From Bacillota bacterium (GTDB lineage: Bacteria > Bacillota > Clostridia > Christensenellales > Christensenellaceae): a stretch of 64,000 bases of DNA. The number at the start of each line of letters is the position of its first letter. The first letter of the stretch is position 1. The DNA lies in contig JAEWMJ010000057.1 in the NCBI GenBank assembly GCA_023393165.1, positions 124,001 through 188,000 of the forward strand, read 5' to 3'. Shown one piece after another: positions 43,778 through 53,219 of this stretch. The notes beneath the pieces were generated by a model. The model was not told where the DNA came from, searched no databases, and was given only the letters and a program-made list of their open reading frames with translations. A program made the position numbers and the translations under genes.

Positions 43778-43829
43778 CGCCTGCCGATTCCTGTTCAGAC
43801 TTTCCCAAGCTTTCAATGCACTGCAACAT
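43758..43829 (-). CDS. Possible 23-residue leader peptide overlapping virD4 start
   Basis: ATG 43829 lies seven bases after GGAGCGG and three bases past the stop of the 63-residue protein gene. It encodes MLQCIESLGKSEQESAGDDD and three more residues, ending at TGA 43758, so it runs over the three virD4 ATG codons in another frame. This arrangement would couple virD4 translation to the upstream gene. No other support. Confidence 0.35.
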   Translation of the reverse strand: MLQCIESLGKSEQESAGDDDGQQ

Positions 43830-43832
43830 ATC

Positions 43833-44024
43833 TCACCGCTCCTTTCCATCGTCCCGGTGTTTCTGTTTCTTTGCCGGGGCGTCAATGGTTTTGATCAGCA
43901 GATCGTCGACAGCGTCAGTCGGACGCTGTTCTTCGATTAGATCGTTACGAAACTCATTAAGGGCGTTCACCATAACGCCATATTCGTAATGATCAAGACT
44001 GATTACCCTTTCTTCTTCTTTCAT
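43833..44024 (-). CDS. Small conserved ICE protein upstream of virD4
   Basis: The protein has 63 residues, acidic then basic: ISLDHYEYGVMVNALNEFRN, LIEEQRPTDAVDDLLIKTID and a Lys/Arg-rich tail. It resembles the small helical proteins found before the coupling-protein gene in related elements. Function unknown. A GGAGG site precedes the ATG. Confidence 0.6.
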   Translation of the reverse strand: MKEEERVISLDHYEYGVMVNALNEFRNDLIEEQRPTDAVDDLLIKTIDAPAKKQKHRDDGKER

Positions 44025-44039
44025 AGGTGCTTCCTCCCA

Positions 44040-44939
44040 TTACCGTTCAGTTTCCTTCTGCTTTTGTTCCCGCTGCTGTGCGAGCATACGGTTCATTCTG
44101 CCCGATATCTCGCCCACCGCTTCCTTTATATCAGTCAATTCGGCGCGGACCTGCTGCGGTTCCATGGCCAACATTTGAGGAGCACCTTCAAAGTGAAAAT
44201 AGCCTGCTGTGTCCACGCCATATTGTTTGCAAAGCATGTATGAGGCGCAATAGGCTTGGAAACCGTGTTCGTCCCGGCTGTAGCTGCCCTCTCCCTTGTC
44301 CAGCTCCGCGTGCGCCATCTCCTGTGCAAGCGAACGGAAAATATCCCCCGGACTCATGCCGCGGCGTACCTGGATATCCCGTTTGTCCGGCTCATACAGT
44401 GCAAGCACGCCTTCCGGCAGCGTTTCACTGATACGTACAGCCACCGGCGCATGATCCATCAGCGCCTTGATACGCGCACGGTCATCGGGATAAACCGGGG
44501 TTTCCCGCCTATGGGTGCCTCCTGTTTGGGAGACATCGAACACCTTTTTCACTTTGTAGCTGATGCCTTTTGTGCCGTCTTCACGCTGGTATTCCTCTCC
44601 CGGCTCCAGAATGTAAAAACCGTTTTCCTTTTTACGAATATACGCTCCCTGCTCCTTCCAGGCATCAAAGTCTTTGATATGCGTTGCATCCGGTTTTTGA
44701 TTCAGGATCAGAAGCGTATTGGAAACGCTGTAACGGTTAAACCGGCTCTGCACGTCCAGATACTTCTGAAAGAAGCTGCCATCTCTCGCCACTGATTGCG
44801 TTGTATCCTCAATCATGGCGTACACCGTTTCCCGTTGCTCCTGCTTTTGCTGCTTCCACACATCCACATCAAAAGGCTGGCTGCTCCGGGATACGGACTG
44901 ACTCTGTTCCTGCTGTAAAAGATCGTCAAAATCGCTCAT
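44040..44939 (-). CDS. ArdC-like/zincin-like ICE protein (first copy)
   Basis: The protein has 299 residues from ATG 44939. The N-terminal domain (about 45-130, SRFNRYSVSNTLLILNQKPD) resembles the ArdC-type ssDNA-binding domain. The following domain has a zincin-like helix AQEMAHAELD, in which the first His of HExxH is Gln. It ends with a Gln/Arg-rich coiled tail. ArdC-type proteins protect incoming single-stranded DNA from restriction. A paralogue is encoded immediately upstream at 45047-45775. Confidence 0.65.
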   Translation of the reverse strand: MSDFDDLLQQEQSQSVSRSSQPFDVDVWKQQKQEQRETVYAMIEDTTQSVARDGSFFQKYLDVQSRFNRYSVSNTLLILNQKPDATHIKDFDAWKEQGAYIRKKENGFYILEPGEEYQREDGTKGISYKVKKVFDVSQTGGTHRRETPVYPDDRARIKALMDHAPVAVRISETLPEGVLALYEPDKRDIQVRRGMSPGDIFRSLAQEMAHAELDKGEGSYSRDEHGFQAYCASYMLCKQYGVDTAGYFHFEGAPQMLAMEPQQVRAELTDIKEAVGEISGRMNRMLAQQREQKQKETER

Positions 44940-45046
44940 GTAAATACCTCTTTCTTTAATAAAAATAGCAGCCATCTGGTTAAAGATGCCGCATAGCTTG
45001 TTTCCTTACTGGCCATTTGGTTTTAACATCTACCCGTAGTCAGCGT

Positions 45047-45775
45047 TCAGACATAATATTTTCTTTGTGCTGCCGCTGATACAGCAGCGCCGTTTCTATT
45101 CGCATGCAAAGGGCATTGGGCTGTCAAATGCGTTTCATTCAACATGGATAGCAATTGTTCGCTGTCGCAAAGATCCAGATATTCAGGCGTTTCATCAAAG
45201 TTGAATCCGGAAGTATCCACGCCGAAACGTTTGCACACGATATACGCGGCACTTTTCTCTTCAAATCCTGTGATCTCCCAATCCGAATGGTTCATTTCCA
45301 CCACAGCCAATTCATTTGCTAGCACTCGGAATTCCGTTACCTCATCCAAATCTGTACGGATAAATATTGCGCGGTCATCCGGGGAATAAAATCCATGGCA
45401 ATTCAGGCTGTTATCCGGAATGATGCGAACACGAGAGCCAAGAACCAATGCGGCAACCTGTCTCCCAACATCACGCCGCTCGGGACTGTCTTTTGACCAG
45501 GGGCGGTCGGCAGGATTGTCGGTGTTTTCCAGTTGCGTCCAAATCAGTAGGGTGTTTTCTATCCGGTGGTTTGGCATAATACTCTGCAAATCAAGATATT
45601 CCCTATACGAGTCCGGTTCGGAGAATACTTTTTTCAATGCCCGTTCAATAGTACCGACAGCAGGTCCATCTCTCTTTTCCTCTATCCCCTGGCCTCTTTT
45701 TGGTTCATCCGGAATATTGACTTTCCATCCCAATTTCTCCTGTTCTTTGAGCGCCCGTTTCAACGTATTGCTCAT
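45047..45775 (-). CDS. ArdC-like/zincin-like ICE protein (second copy)
   Basis: The protein has 242 residues, paralogous to the neighbour at 44040-44939: DLQSIMPNHRIENTLLIWTQ versus DVQSRFNRYSVSNTLLILNQ, and FEEKSAAYIVCKRFGVDTSG versus FQAYCASYMLCKQYGVDTAG. The zincin-like helix is further degraded (LANELAVVEM), keeping the Glu but neither His. A binding rather than enzymatic role is therefore likely. It starts six bases after the PcfB-like gene. Confidence 0.65.
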   Translation of the reverse strand: MSNTLKRALKEQEKLGWKVNIPDEPKRGQGIEEKRDGPAVGTIERALKKVFSEPDSYREYLDLQSIMPNHRIENTLLIWTQLENTDNPADRPWSKDSPERRDVGRQVAALVLGSRVRIIPDNSLNCHGFYSPDDRAIFIRTDLDEVTEFRVLANELAVVEMNHSDWEITGFEEKSAAYIVCKRFGVDTSGFNFDETPEYLDLCDSEQLLSMLNETHLTAQCPLHANRNGAAVSAAAQRKYYV

Positions 45776-45781
45776 ACACCA

Positions 45782-46585
45782 TCACCTCGCTTTCGTTTTT
45801 GGAGTTTTGGCCTTTCCCTTCTGCTTGTTTGGTTTGGCAGTCTGCTGATTGGTTCTGGATCTGTTCCTGGCCGGTTCCCGCTTGTTCGCCGCCTTTCCTT
45901 TTCTGGATTCCCGGATCTCCTTCAATTCCTGCCGGACGGATCTGCGTTCCGGCTCAATCGTTGTACCCTCTTCGGATTTCACGTTGCGCCCGTAGATAGG
46001 CTCGGACGGACGGGTTTTTTCCGCCGTTGCCATCGTAGGGTTTGGGTTGTCGTTTTGCGGACTCTCCGGCTCGGGTTTATCCGGCTTTGACATAAGTTCA
46101 TCCAGAAAATCATCCGCGCTTTTTTCAGCGGGCGTGCCTTTTTCGGATGGTGCTTTTTCCGCCTGTTTTTCAGACTTTGTTTTTTGGATTTCGCTTTTAA
46201 TGGTCGCGGTATCAACGGTTGCCAGCTTGAACCGTTCAACGATCCGGTTGATCTTGGATGCGTCCTCCACCCGAACCATAATATCGCACATTCCATCGAT
46301 ACTTTTTTTGTCGCGCAATGCGCAATACAAAACGCCATACCGCTTGGCCTCCTGTGTGAATTTCTGCAAATCCTCGTTTTTAACGGCAAAAACCTTCAGT
46401 TCCTTGCCGCTACGCAAAAGTCCCTCCAGGCGGGCCTTCCCTTTGGTTTTCTTCTGTCCTTTCAGAATGGCGTACAAATATACTGCCAGATTCTTCGCAC
46501 CCGCGCCGCCGATCTTGGCAAGCACCTCGATGCCTCTTAAACTCATATTAACGATTTGATCTGCCGCGTCTGCTCCGCTGCTCAT
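45782..46585 (-). CDS. PcfB/DUF3801-like relaxosome protein
   Basis: The protein has 267 residues from ATG 46585, inside the end of the relaxase gene. The N-terminal 130 residues (MSLRGIEVLAKIGGAGAKNL, then YGVLYCALRDK and KINRIVERF) form the DUF3801/PcfB domain. The rest is disordered, rich in Lys, Glu and Pro, and strongly basic at the end. In pCF10, PcfB links the relaxase to the coupling protein, which fits the overlap with the relaxase gene. Confidence 0.82.
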   Translation of the reverse strand: MSSGADAADQIVNMSLRGIEVLAKIGGAGAKNLAVYLYAILKGQKKTKGKARLEGLLRSGKELKVFAVKNEDLQKFTQEAKRYGVLYCALRDKKSIDGMCDIMVRVEDASKINRIVERFKLATVDTATIKSEIQKTKSEKQAEKAPSEKGTPAEKSADDFLDELMSKPDKPEPESPQNDNPNPTMATAEKTRPSEPIYGRNVKSEEGTTIEPERRSVRQELKEIRESRKGKAANKREPARNRSRTNQQTAKPNKQKGKAKTPKTKAR

Positions 46586-47927
46586 ATGTGTTTTCCTCCC
46601 TTCTTTGCTCCATTTCATCCTGTTTGACCCGTTGTAGCTTCTCCCGGACTGCATCGGAGCGGGACAGGATACCCGCGCATAACCTCACCTCCCGTCGAAG
46701 CAAACTGATTTGTTTTGTCATTCCGGTGATCTGCCGCTTATATGCCGCAACCCATCCTCCGTCCCCACACCTGCGTATTTTGTTGTAAATAGACTTGCGC
46801 ACATCGTACAAGGTGGCTAATTCCTGCTCCTTTGTTGATCGATAGCCTGAAAGCTGCTCTTTGGTTTCAATATGGTGTTCACCCAGCAGCCGCGTCTGAG
46901 CGATGATTTCATCCAACCGCCGGATATCCTCGCGCAACAAAAAATGCGTCCTTTTAGGAGACGCACGTTTTTTAGGCAAGATGCCCATTATAAATAAGTA
47001 ATGAATGTACAGCGCCTGCAGGCCGGTAATCTTCTTTGCAGTCCTGATACTACCTTTCATAGCAGCATGTTTTACCTTTGGCTCCTGCAGAATTTCCGGT
47101 CGTTTCGGAGTATGATTTTGTAGTATACGCTGTTTGATTGCTTCCTCGGAATAACCGCCGCCCAATGTTTTCAGCCGGACATAACGCTCCTTGCCCGGAG
47201 GCCGTACTGCTAAATACTTCACATCGGCCTTAACTTCATATCCCTGCTTTTTCAATTCGGCCAGAAATTGTGTGAAGGTCATGGACGCGCTGATGGCCTT
47301 GTCCACATCCTCGCGAATAAAGCCCCGATATGTAGGTTTGCCTTCCTGCTCTGCTTTCCACTCCGCATAATGTTTGGATTTTCCCCTCTGTGGATTTTCA
47401 ATGACCGATAATGAATATTCCCGGCACAGGCGGTCTGATATTTTCCTCATCTGTGCATACGTAGCCTCGTTGTCGCGATACCGCTTACCGTCAAGAAAGG
47501 ATACCGAATTCAGTACAAAATGATTATGAAGATGGTGCTTATCCAAATGAGTGGATACCACCACCTCAAAATGGTCACCCCATAACTCCTGTGCCAGTTT
47601 CACGCCTATGGCATGCGCGGTTTCGGCTGTAGCTTCTCCCGGGGTAAACGCCTGATATCCGTGGTACGCCAGAATACCGCCTGTTTTCTGAAACTGTCGC
47701 TTGGTAAAGCTCATATCCTCATAGGCGGTTGCAGGATCACAGTTTATCCCGGTCACATAAAACTGATGCTCGGTTTTTACATCCTGCTCCGTATACTCAA
47801 GTACATTCCGAAGTCCCTGAAAATTCGGACTTGAAAAATCAGGATTCCCGGTCTTATTGGGATTAGTGGCATAATCAATAACCCGGCGAAGGCTGTCCTG
47901 TACATCCCATATCGCTGTAGTTGCCAT
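46548..47927 (-). CDS. MobP-type relaxase (VirD2-like, Tn1549 family)
   Basis: The protein has 459 residues. The N-terminal relaxase domain carries the catalytic Tyr region near residues 18-50 and the HxxxHxHxH-like metal motif THLDKHHLHNHFVLNS (about residue 125-140). A helical C-terminal part follows. It nicks oriT and stays covalently attached to the 5' end of the transferred strand. The MobC-like partner and a candidate oriT lie just upstream on the same strand, the usual MOBP arrangement. A terminator-like structure lies within its coding region (next entry). Confidence 0.92.
   Translation of the reverse strand: MATTAIWDVQDSLRRVIDYATNPNKTGNPDFSSPNFQGLRNVLEYTEQDVKTEHQFYVTGINCDPATAYEDMSFTKRQFQKTGGILAYHGYQAFTPGEATAETAHAIGVKLAQELWGDHFEVVVSTHLDKHHLHNHFVLNSVSFLDGKRYRDNEATYAQMRKISDRLCREYSLSVIENPQRGKSKHYAEWKAEQEGKPTYRGFIREDVDKAISASMTFTQFLAELKKQGYEVKADVKYLAVRPPGKERYVRLKTLGGGYSEEAIKQRILQNHTPKRPEILQEPKVKHAAMKGSIRTAKKITGLQALYIHYLFIMGILPKKRASPKRTHFLLREDIRRLDEIIAQTRLLGEHHIETKEQLSGYRSTKEQELATLYDVRKSIYNKIRRCGDGGWVAAYKRQITGMTKQISLLRREVRLCAGILSRSDAVREKLQRVKQDEMEQRREENTYEQRSRRGRSNR
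46939..46965 (-). terminator. Terminator-like hairpin inside the relaxase gene
   Basis: In the sense direction a TGCGTC / GACGCA stem, loop with inner TCC/GGA, is followed by six T residues. It encodes KKRASPKRTHFLL. It is positioned to cause premature termination and so lower expression of downstream transfer genes. Confidence 0.45.
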
Positions 47928-47930
47928 AAG

Positions 47931-48281
47931 TCACCGCTCCGTTTCGTGGTGCTTATTATCCGGCATAAGAGGGTAATCGTTCAGCAGATCCTGCGTATCG
48001 CAAATATGGTTGATGATCGCATCCAAATCCACCCCGATATCTTGTTTGTAATGGTCTGTTACAAGCTCAAGAGGATTTTTAAATTTCAGGAGGTAATCAA
48101 GGGCTGGTTCGCCATACCGGTTAATTTTCATATGTCGGTACACCATTTGACAAGCCGCTGTCTCGTAGGCTTTATCAAAAATGTCCTGCCTGCTTTCTTT
48201 GAGCATCGCCGTTCTAAAATCCTTAAAATTTTGATCAAGCCGCCTCGATAGCCGTTCATGCTTCATTACTGAGTTATCCAT
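47931..48281 (-). CDS. DUF3848-like ICE protein
   Basis: The protein has 116 residues, soluble and mostly helical. The segment ESRQDIFDKAYETAACQMVY and LKFKNPLELVTDHYKQ resembles the DUF3848 family found in Clostridia ICEs. It sits between the MobC-like and relaxase genes (overlap of 8 bp with the first, gap of 3 bp to the second). A relaxosome role is inferred from context only. Confidence 0.6.
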   Translation of the reverse strand: MDNSVMKHERLSRRLDQNFKDFRTAMLKESRQDIFDKAYETAACQMVYRHMKINRYGEPALDYLLKFKNPLELVTDHYKQDIGVDLDAIINHICDTQDLLNDYPLMPDNKHHETER

Positions 48282-48612
48282 TAAATTCTCTCCTTTCCGG
48301 CAATGTGAATGCCGCCTTTATGTCAAGTGTCGCACTACGCAAGCGGTTGGCTTCATACTGGAATGCAGACCTATCTATATGCCCGGTCGCATTTGCCACC
48401 ACCGCAATCTGGTTCAGATTGACGCCGACCGCGTGAAGTTCCCGGATCATGGCATGGTAATCCATGGGCGGAAGTTCTTTTGGAACATAACCATTTATAA
48501 GGGCGCGAATATATGCTTCCTGTGACAGCCCTGTTCTCTTCACCTGTTTGGAAAGAAATTGCTGTTCCTTTTCGTTTAGGCGAAACGTTATTTTAATACT
48601 TCTTTTAAGCAT
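48274..48612 (-). CDS. MobC/NikA-like relaxosome accessory protein
   Basis: The protein has 112 residues from ATG 48612, with GGAGG five bases upstream. The N-terminus is a ribbon-helix-helix-like DNA-binding segment (KITFRLNEKEQQFLSKQVK, then GLSQEAYIRALI) followed by the MobC-type helix MIRELHAVGVNLNQIAVVAN. Such proteins bind oriT and position the relaxase. The candidate oriT lies directly upstream. Confidence 0.85.
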   Translation of the reverse strand: MLKRSIKITFRLNEKEQQFLSKQVKRTGLSQEAYIRALINGYVPKELPPMDYHAMIRELHAVGVNLNQIAVVANATGHIDRSAFQYEANRLRSATLDIKAAFTLPERREFNG

Positions 48613-48638
48613 AAATACCTCCATTCGGATAAGGGTTT

Positions 48639-48715
48639 CAGGGATTATCCCTGACAAGCGAAGAATGCTGGCATTTTGCAGTGCTTGCTGCAGCACAAGA
48701 CAGGGTCTTGTGCTG
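48639..48715. other. Candidate oriT
   Basis: Two perfect inverted repeats lie in the leader of the MobC-like gene: CAGGGAT-T-ATCCCTG (48639-48653) and an 11-bp stem with 3-nt loop (48691-48715, CAGCACAAGAC / GTCTTGTGCTG). Position upstream of mobC-relaxase and the paired repeats are typical of MOBP oriT regions. The nic site is not identified. Confidence 0.6.
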
Positions 48716-48752
48716 AGTGTGAGTTACGATTGTTCTCGAATACTACCAGCCG

Positions 48753-48784
48753 AAAAAAAAGAGCAGGAGTTATCGCACCTGCTC
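48753..48784 (-). terminator. Terminator of the DruA/FtsK/SfsA operon
   Basis: The stem GAGCAGG / CCTGCTC with a 10-nt loop is followed on the minus strand by eight T residues, about 125 bp past the stop of the SfsA-like gene. It insulates the operon from the oriT and mobilization genes. Confidence 0.85.
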
Positions 48785-48906
48785 ACGGTAATTTTGTATT
48801 TTTTTATGCCCATTTTCACCGTTATAAAACTTGTATTTATAATAATATTATTTTTCTAAAGTGAGAGTAAATAAAAAGAATTTTCATATGAGGCTTTGCA
48901 TTGAAC

Positions 48907-49587
48907 TTACAATTCTATTTTGATCCTTCTCTTGATTCGCGCCTCGCTCTGATGAATATATAAGGATATAGCAAGCAATTTCATACCCTTTTCAATGCAT
49001 GGATTTAATGCTTTATAAAACGGCGAAGAGTGGTCAATTTGGATCTGCTCTACATACGGATTCAAAGAAGCAATAACAAGCGCTGCATTATTGCCTACGT
49101 CCATCAACGAGGATATCTCCTTAAGCTGATCGAGCGTCCGCTGAGAAAAGACCGTTGGGAACACAGCACTTTTCCCTAAAGAAAGTATACTTTTGACTTC
49201 CAGAAGGGTATTGCTGTTCGCAATAAATAAATCGCTTTTATAGGAGCCGATTTTATATTCCCGATATACCTCAGATCGTTTGCCGAGATCTGAAAAGCAC
49301 CTCTTTCCAATGTCCCGCTTAATCACACTGTTGACCTTTCCGATATTCAGCAGGATATGATTATGCTTATAGGGAACGGCAAGTAAGGAATATCTTGTTC
49401 TTGCGTTGGGTGCCTCTGTTGGGAGTAGAAGCACCCGTTTTCCATGTAAATCGATGAAATTATCAAGACGGCAGGAGGATGGAACATAGCATTCTATGGC
49501 CTCATCCTCCACCATAACCTCACATATAAAGCGGTTTTTCCTCTCCCTTATAAATATACCCTCTATTGGCTGATCTAAAGAAACCAA
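48907..49587 (-). CDS. SfsA-like nuclease
   Basis: The protein has 226 residues, the length of SfsA. The N-terminal OB-like part (about 10-80) is followed by the PD-(D/E)XK-like core: Asp119 in SYKSDLFI and Glu130-x-Lys132 in TLLEVKSI, then SAVFPTVFSQRTLDQLKEI, which corresponds to the FPDAVTxRGxKH segment of SfsA. SfsA proteins bind DNA and have nuclease activity in vitro. This copy is divergent (several SfsA-invariant residues differ) and is the last gene of the DruA-like/FtsK-like operon, 14 bp behind the FtsK-like gene, so a restriction-type role within that system is inferred. Confidence 0.65.
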   Translation of the reverse strand: MVSLDQPIEGIFIRERKNRFICEVMVEDEAIECYVPSSCRLDNFIDLHGKRVLLLPTEAPNARTRYSLLAVPYKHNHILLNIGKVNSVIKRDIGKRCFSDLGKRSEVYREYKIGSYKSDLFIANSNTLLEVKSILSLGKSAVFPTVFSQRTLDQLKEISSLMDVGNNAALVIASLNPYVEQIQIDHSSPFYKALNPCIEKGMKLLAISLYIHQSEARIKRRIKIEL

Positions 49588-49601
49588 ACGGCTTATGCTC
49601 C

Positions 49602-52600
49602 TTATTTTTTTGACTCGATGAAGCCAAGTAACTGCGCCTCTGATATGAAAAAGCCCTGCATCCTAATGATGTCACTATCGGTCATCAGCAGCATATCTCC
49701 CTTACCGAGCAAATCCTCAGCGCCAGCGCGATCCAAAATCGTCTGAGAATCGACATGGGAGGGCAGCCTAAAGGACACACGATATGGCAGCACGGCTTTT
49801 AAGGATGAGGTTACTATTGTCGCCCTGGGCTGTTGAGTTGCAATGACTAAATGGATACCCAAATTGCGGACGCGTTGAGCAAGCATGCAGAGGTTGGTTT
49901 CAAAGCTCTTGCGGAAATCCTTACCCTGTAGCTCTGCGGCTTGTACTAAATCAGCATACTCATCGATTACTACAACTAACCGCTTCATGCGTTTGTCTGG
50001 ATTTTTACTATTATAAGAATCAATATCTCGGCTATTAGCTGAACGTATAAGTCGAGTGCGTGTATCCTTTTCCTCGCTATTAATTAGCTCTAATGCATCC
50101 AACGCCTCATGTGCATCGGTTAGCACCCTTTGCCCACGGAGGTGAGGAATGCCCTCGAAGAAATGAAAATCAGTTTGCTTTGGATCAACAATAAGAAGCT
50201 CTAAATCCGCAGGACCAAGCTTTTGTAAAAGACTGACGATTATTGAGTATAAGAATACCGTTTTCCCCGACCCTGTAGTTCCGGCAATAAGCATGTGCGG
50301 AGCCCTTGCCAAATCAACCAACTGATATGAACCATCAGGCATCTGGCCCGCTAAGACATTGAGTGAGCCCACAGCACTATCAAGCCTGTGCAGGTTTTCA
50401 ACCAGTATCAAGGGCTTTCCGATGTCGGCAAATGGGACATCCATCCCGACATATCTGGTACCCTTAATATTATCAATAAAGATTTCACCGAAGGCTTCAA
50501 GCTCACGCGCAATATCCTGACTCTTATCCATCAGCTTTTTAATGGTTTCACCCGGCTTCAACTCAATTTTGAAGCGAGTAAAGCGTGCGGCCTGCTGTAT
50601 CAGGCTTTCATCTACGGGGTTAGCCTTAATTCCATACCCTTTAAGGATAATATTCAGGCGAATACATTTCTCCTTGATCTCAGGGCTGATTGCAGGCTCA
50701 CTAACAGATGCAAAGGAGGTCTGTGCTTCGGAGGCTTGTGAATTAGCCGCCGATGTCATGTCAACAGTATCTTGTGAGTGATCTTCAGCTTTTGAAGAAG
50801 TATGTGCTTCTGGCTGTTTAGAAGCCTCCTCCTGCTCAGCAAGAGAATTTTTATCTACGGGAGGCTCCTGAACATCTGAGGGTATCGGAGCAGGAGCGTC
50901 TCCCAATTTAGTAAACTGCATATTTGTTAGCAGAGCCTGTATATCCGAGCTACCAAGCTTAAGCAGTGTGAAGCTTTCATGCGCCGCATCGCCATCACCA
51001 GGATATACCTCCTCTGAGGTTGTAGCACTTTCAAAATCGACGTGGCAAATAGTCTTCGTTAAGCCGAAGGGATATTCACCTGCAAATAATCCATTCAGCC
51101 ATCGTGTATGCTCATATTTTTCGTCAGAGGACAGTTCTGAATGATACAGGCATTCAAAAACCTGCTCTCGGAGAATTTCCTTTCTCGATACAGTAGTAAT
51201 TTTTTCAGTATGGCCAAACATTTCACGCAAAAGGTCTTCAAGAATTAAAGTTTGCTCCACAGCATGTCCAGAAATAGCCCCTTGTGAAATGGAATAGTCG
51301 GCATGTGTTTTAACCTCAATAATATCTATCTGTGGTGCAGTATTCTGAGAGGAAAACCGAAGTCCAATCAAATCAGGGAGCTTGCCATCTTCACGATCAG
51401 ATAACCATTCACGGGCAAGTTGTGTATCAAGACCAACTAAAAGGGCTGACGGATGCTGTTGCTTATAATGTATTGCGGCGATTGACAGCCCAAGACTGCC
51501 TTTGCCATGATTTTGGTCAAAAATGCTATTGGTGGAATGCGAGACGATGCTCAGTAGGCCATCATCATTGATGTCTCTTATAGCCCTTATTATATGTTTG
51601 ACGCCGTCCTCATTCGGAATAAAGTTTCCTAAGGATGCAATAAGCTGATTGTATCCGAGGACGAACTTCCCGCTGTTTTTTGAATAAATCCCAATGGAAC
51701 GGTAATCATAGCCCTTATAAAACAGCTTTTCACTTGCTGACCGCAGAGATATGTCCCAGCTTTTCAGATTCTGGTCTAGGATGATCAGCCAATCCGCGAG
51801 CCCGAGCAGTTGCCTGTAAGTTTCCTCCTGCAATGGAGAATTCACGAATACACTTCGGTGTCCGAAGGATGAGGGCTGCTCACGAAGCTTTTCCAGAATG
51901 CCTGCATAATCAGCAAATATCCCACCCTCGTTAGCAGGCCGAATTCTAACACTGCCCTGAATACGGTTGTATTCATAGACCTTGGGTACGCATAGGGGAT
52001 GGATATGAATTTGCCGGCTATTACGTGCCAAATCAATTTGCTTCTCATTGGGATCGAAAACAACCAGTAGATGCTGCTCGCGGTTTATCCTGTTTATGAT
52101 TTCTGTGTATGAGAGCTTTTTATTTACAATCGAGAGGTTAAAGCGTCCGGACTTTTTGCCTTTTATTTTGCCGAGCATCCCATCATTCAGGGACTTGTCC
52201 TGAATCTCCATCCATTCAGAGGATGCTTCCTTGGTCCGATATATCGAAAGATCAACACCAACAGACCCAAAGGCCGCAAATTCCTTATCCTTATCAAGTC
52301 TCTTGAGCATATTGACAACAGCCTCTACAGTTGGAGGATTAATCAGGGTGACGCGAAGCATCATGCTTGAATGCGGGTAAAGGCACATATAACGTATTAT
52401 TGCCTGCTGTACAGCCTCCATACCGGTTTCGCCCTCATTGATTTGAGGCTTTGTGGAATACACTGGCAAGCAGCCAATTCTGCCTGCAATCGGCAGGCAT
52501 TCAGAGCTTTCAGCAATGCTGTTCGGTACAAGCACAAGCGTCAAAGGATCTGGAATATCCTCTGCCTTACGAATAATGAAGGCCTTATCATCCTCTGAAA

Positions 52601-53215
52601 GATAGCAGTCCTGACCCTCCTCAAGGCTTCCAGACTCCAGCATCTCTTGTGCAAGTTTGATGTATTTCCATAGGTAAAGAGGATTAAGTGGAGTAGGGAC
52701 TACATGACTGCTTTCTGCACCAAGCACATATAAAAAATCCAGAGAGATAATGGTGTTGACAATATCCCTTGCTCCAACTGAGTCCACGCTCCAAAGAACA
52801 GCAAAATGATTTTTAATAGAAGCCAACAGACACTCGTAAGAGGAAAGGTATTCGGCGAATTCCTTGTATTTGTTAAGCACTTGAAGCATGGGAATATCCT
52901 GTAGGCGCTTGCTATAGGGCAAGATTTTCTGTCTGCTTACGGCAAACGCCTCAAAGGATGAAGAAATCTCCCCGGCGGCCTCAGAATCTGTGATGTATCG
53001 CTTTGCCCTGCTCAAATACTCTCTTATGCGTTTGTCAATATAGCTGGTATCAAAGGGTACAAGCTCATATTTATCTTTATCTAAGGCTTCAAGAGCATCC
53101 TTGGGGTTTTTTACCTCCGCATAGATTATGCCACCCCAATACTCCTCTGTTGAAACAGTCTGCGCTAGCAGTTCTTTCCGTTATAAAGCTTTTTGATAAA
53201 TTGTAAGCTGTTCAT
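49602..53215 (-). CDS. PD-(D/E)XK-like + FtsK motor protein, frameshifted near its start
   Basis: An uninterrupted 1,137-codon frame starts at TTG 53015. The intended start is probably ATG 53215, preceded by GAGGTGAGG four bases after the upstream stop: it reads MNSLQFIKKLYNGK, then one base shift at about 53175 leads into ELLAQTVSTEEYWGG and the long frame. Numbering from 53015, residues 1-500 are unrecognised. Asp548 and Glu567-x-Lys569 (PDLIGLR ... IDIIEVK) look like a PD-(D/E)XK nuclease core. Residues 700-780 are an acidic linker. The FtsK/HerA-type motor has Walker A GTTGSGKT (912-919), LIVDPKQTDF and Walker B VVVIDEYADL. The layout recalls motor-nuclease proteins of phosphorothioate-dependent restriction but I cannot assign it to them. 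Confidence 0.7.
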
Positions 53216-53219
53216 AACC

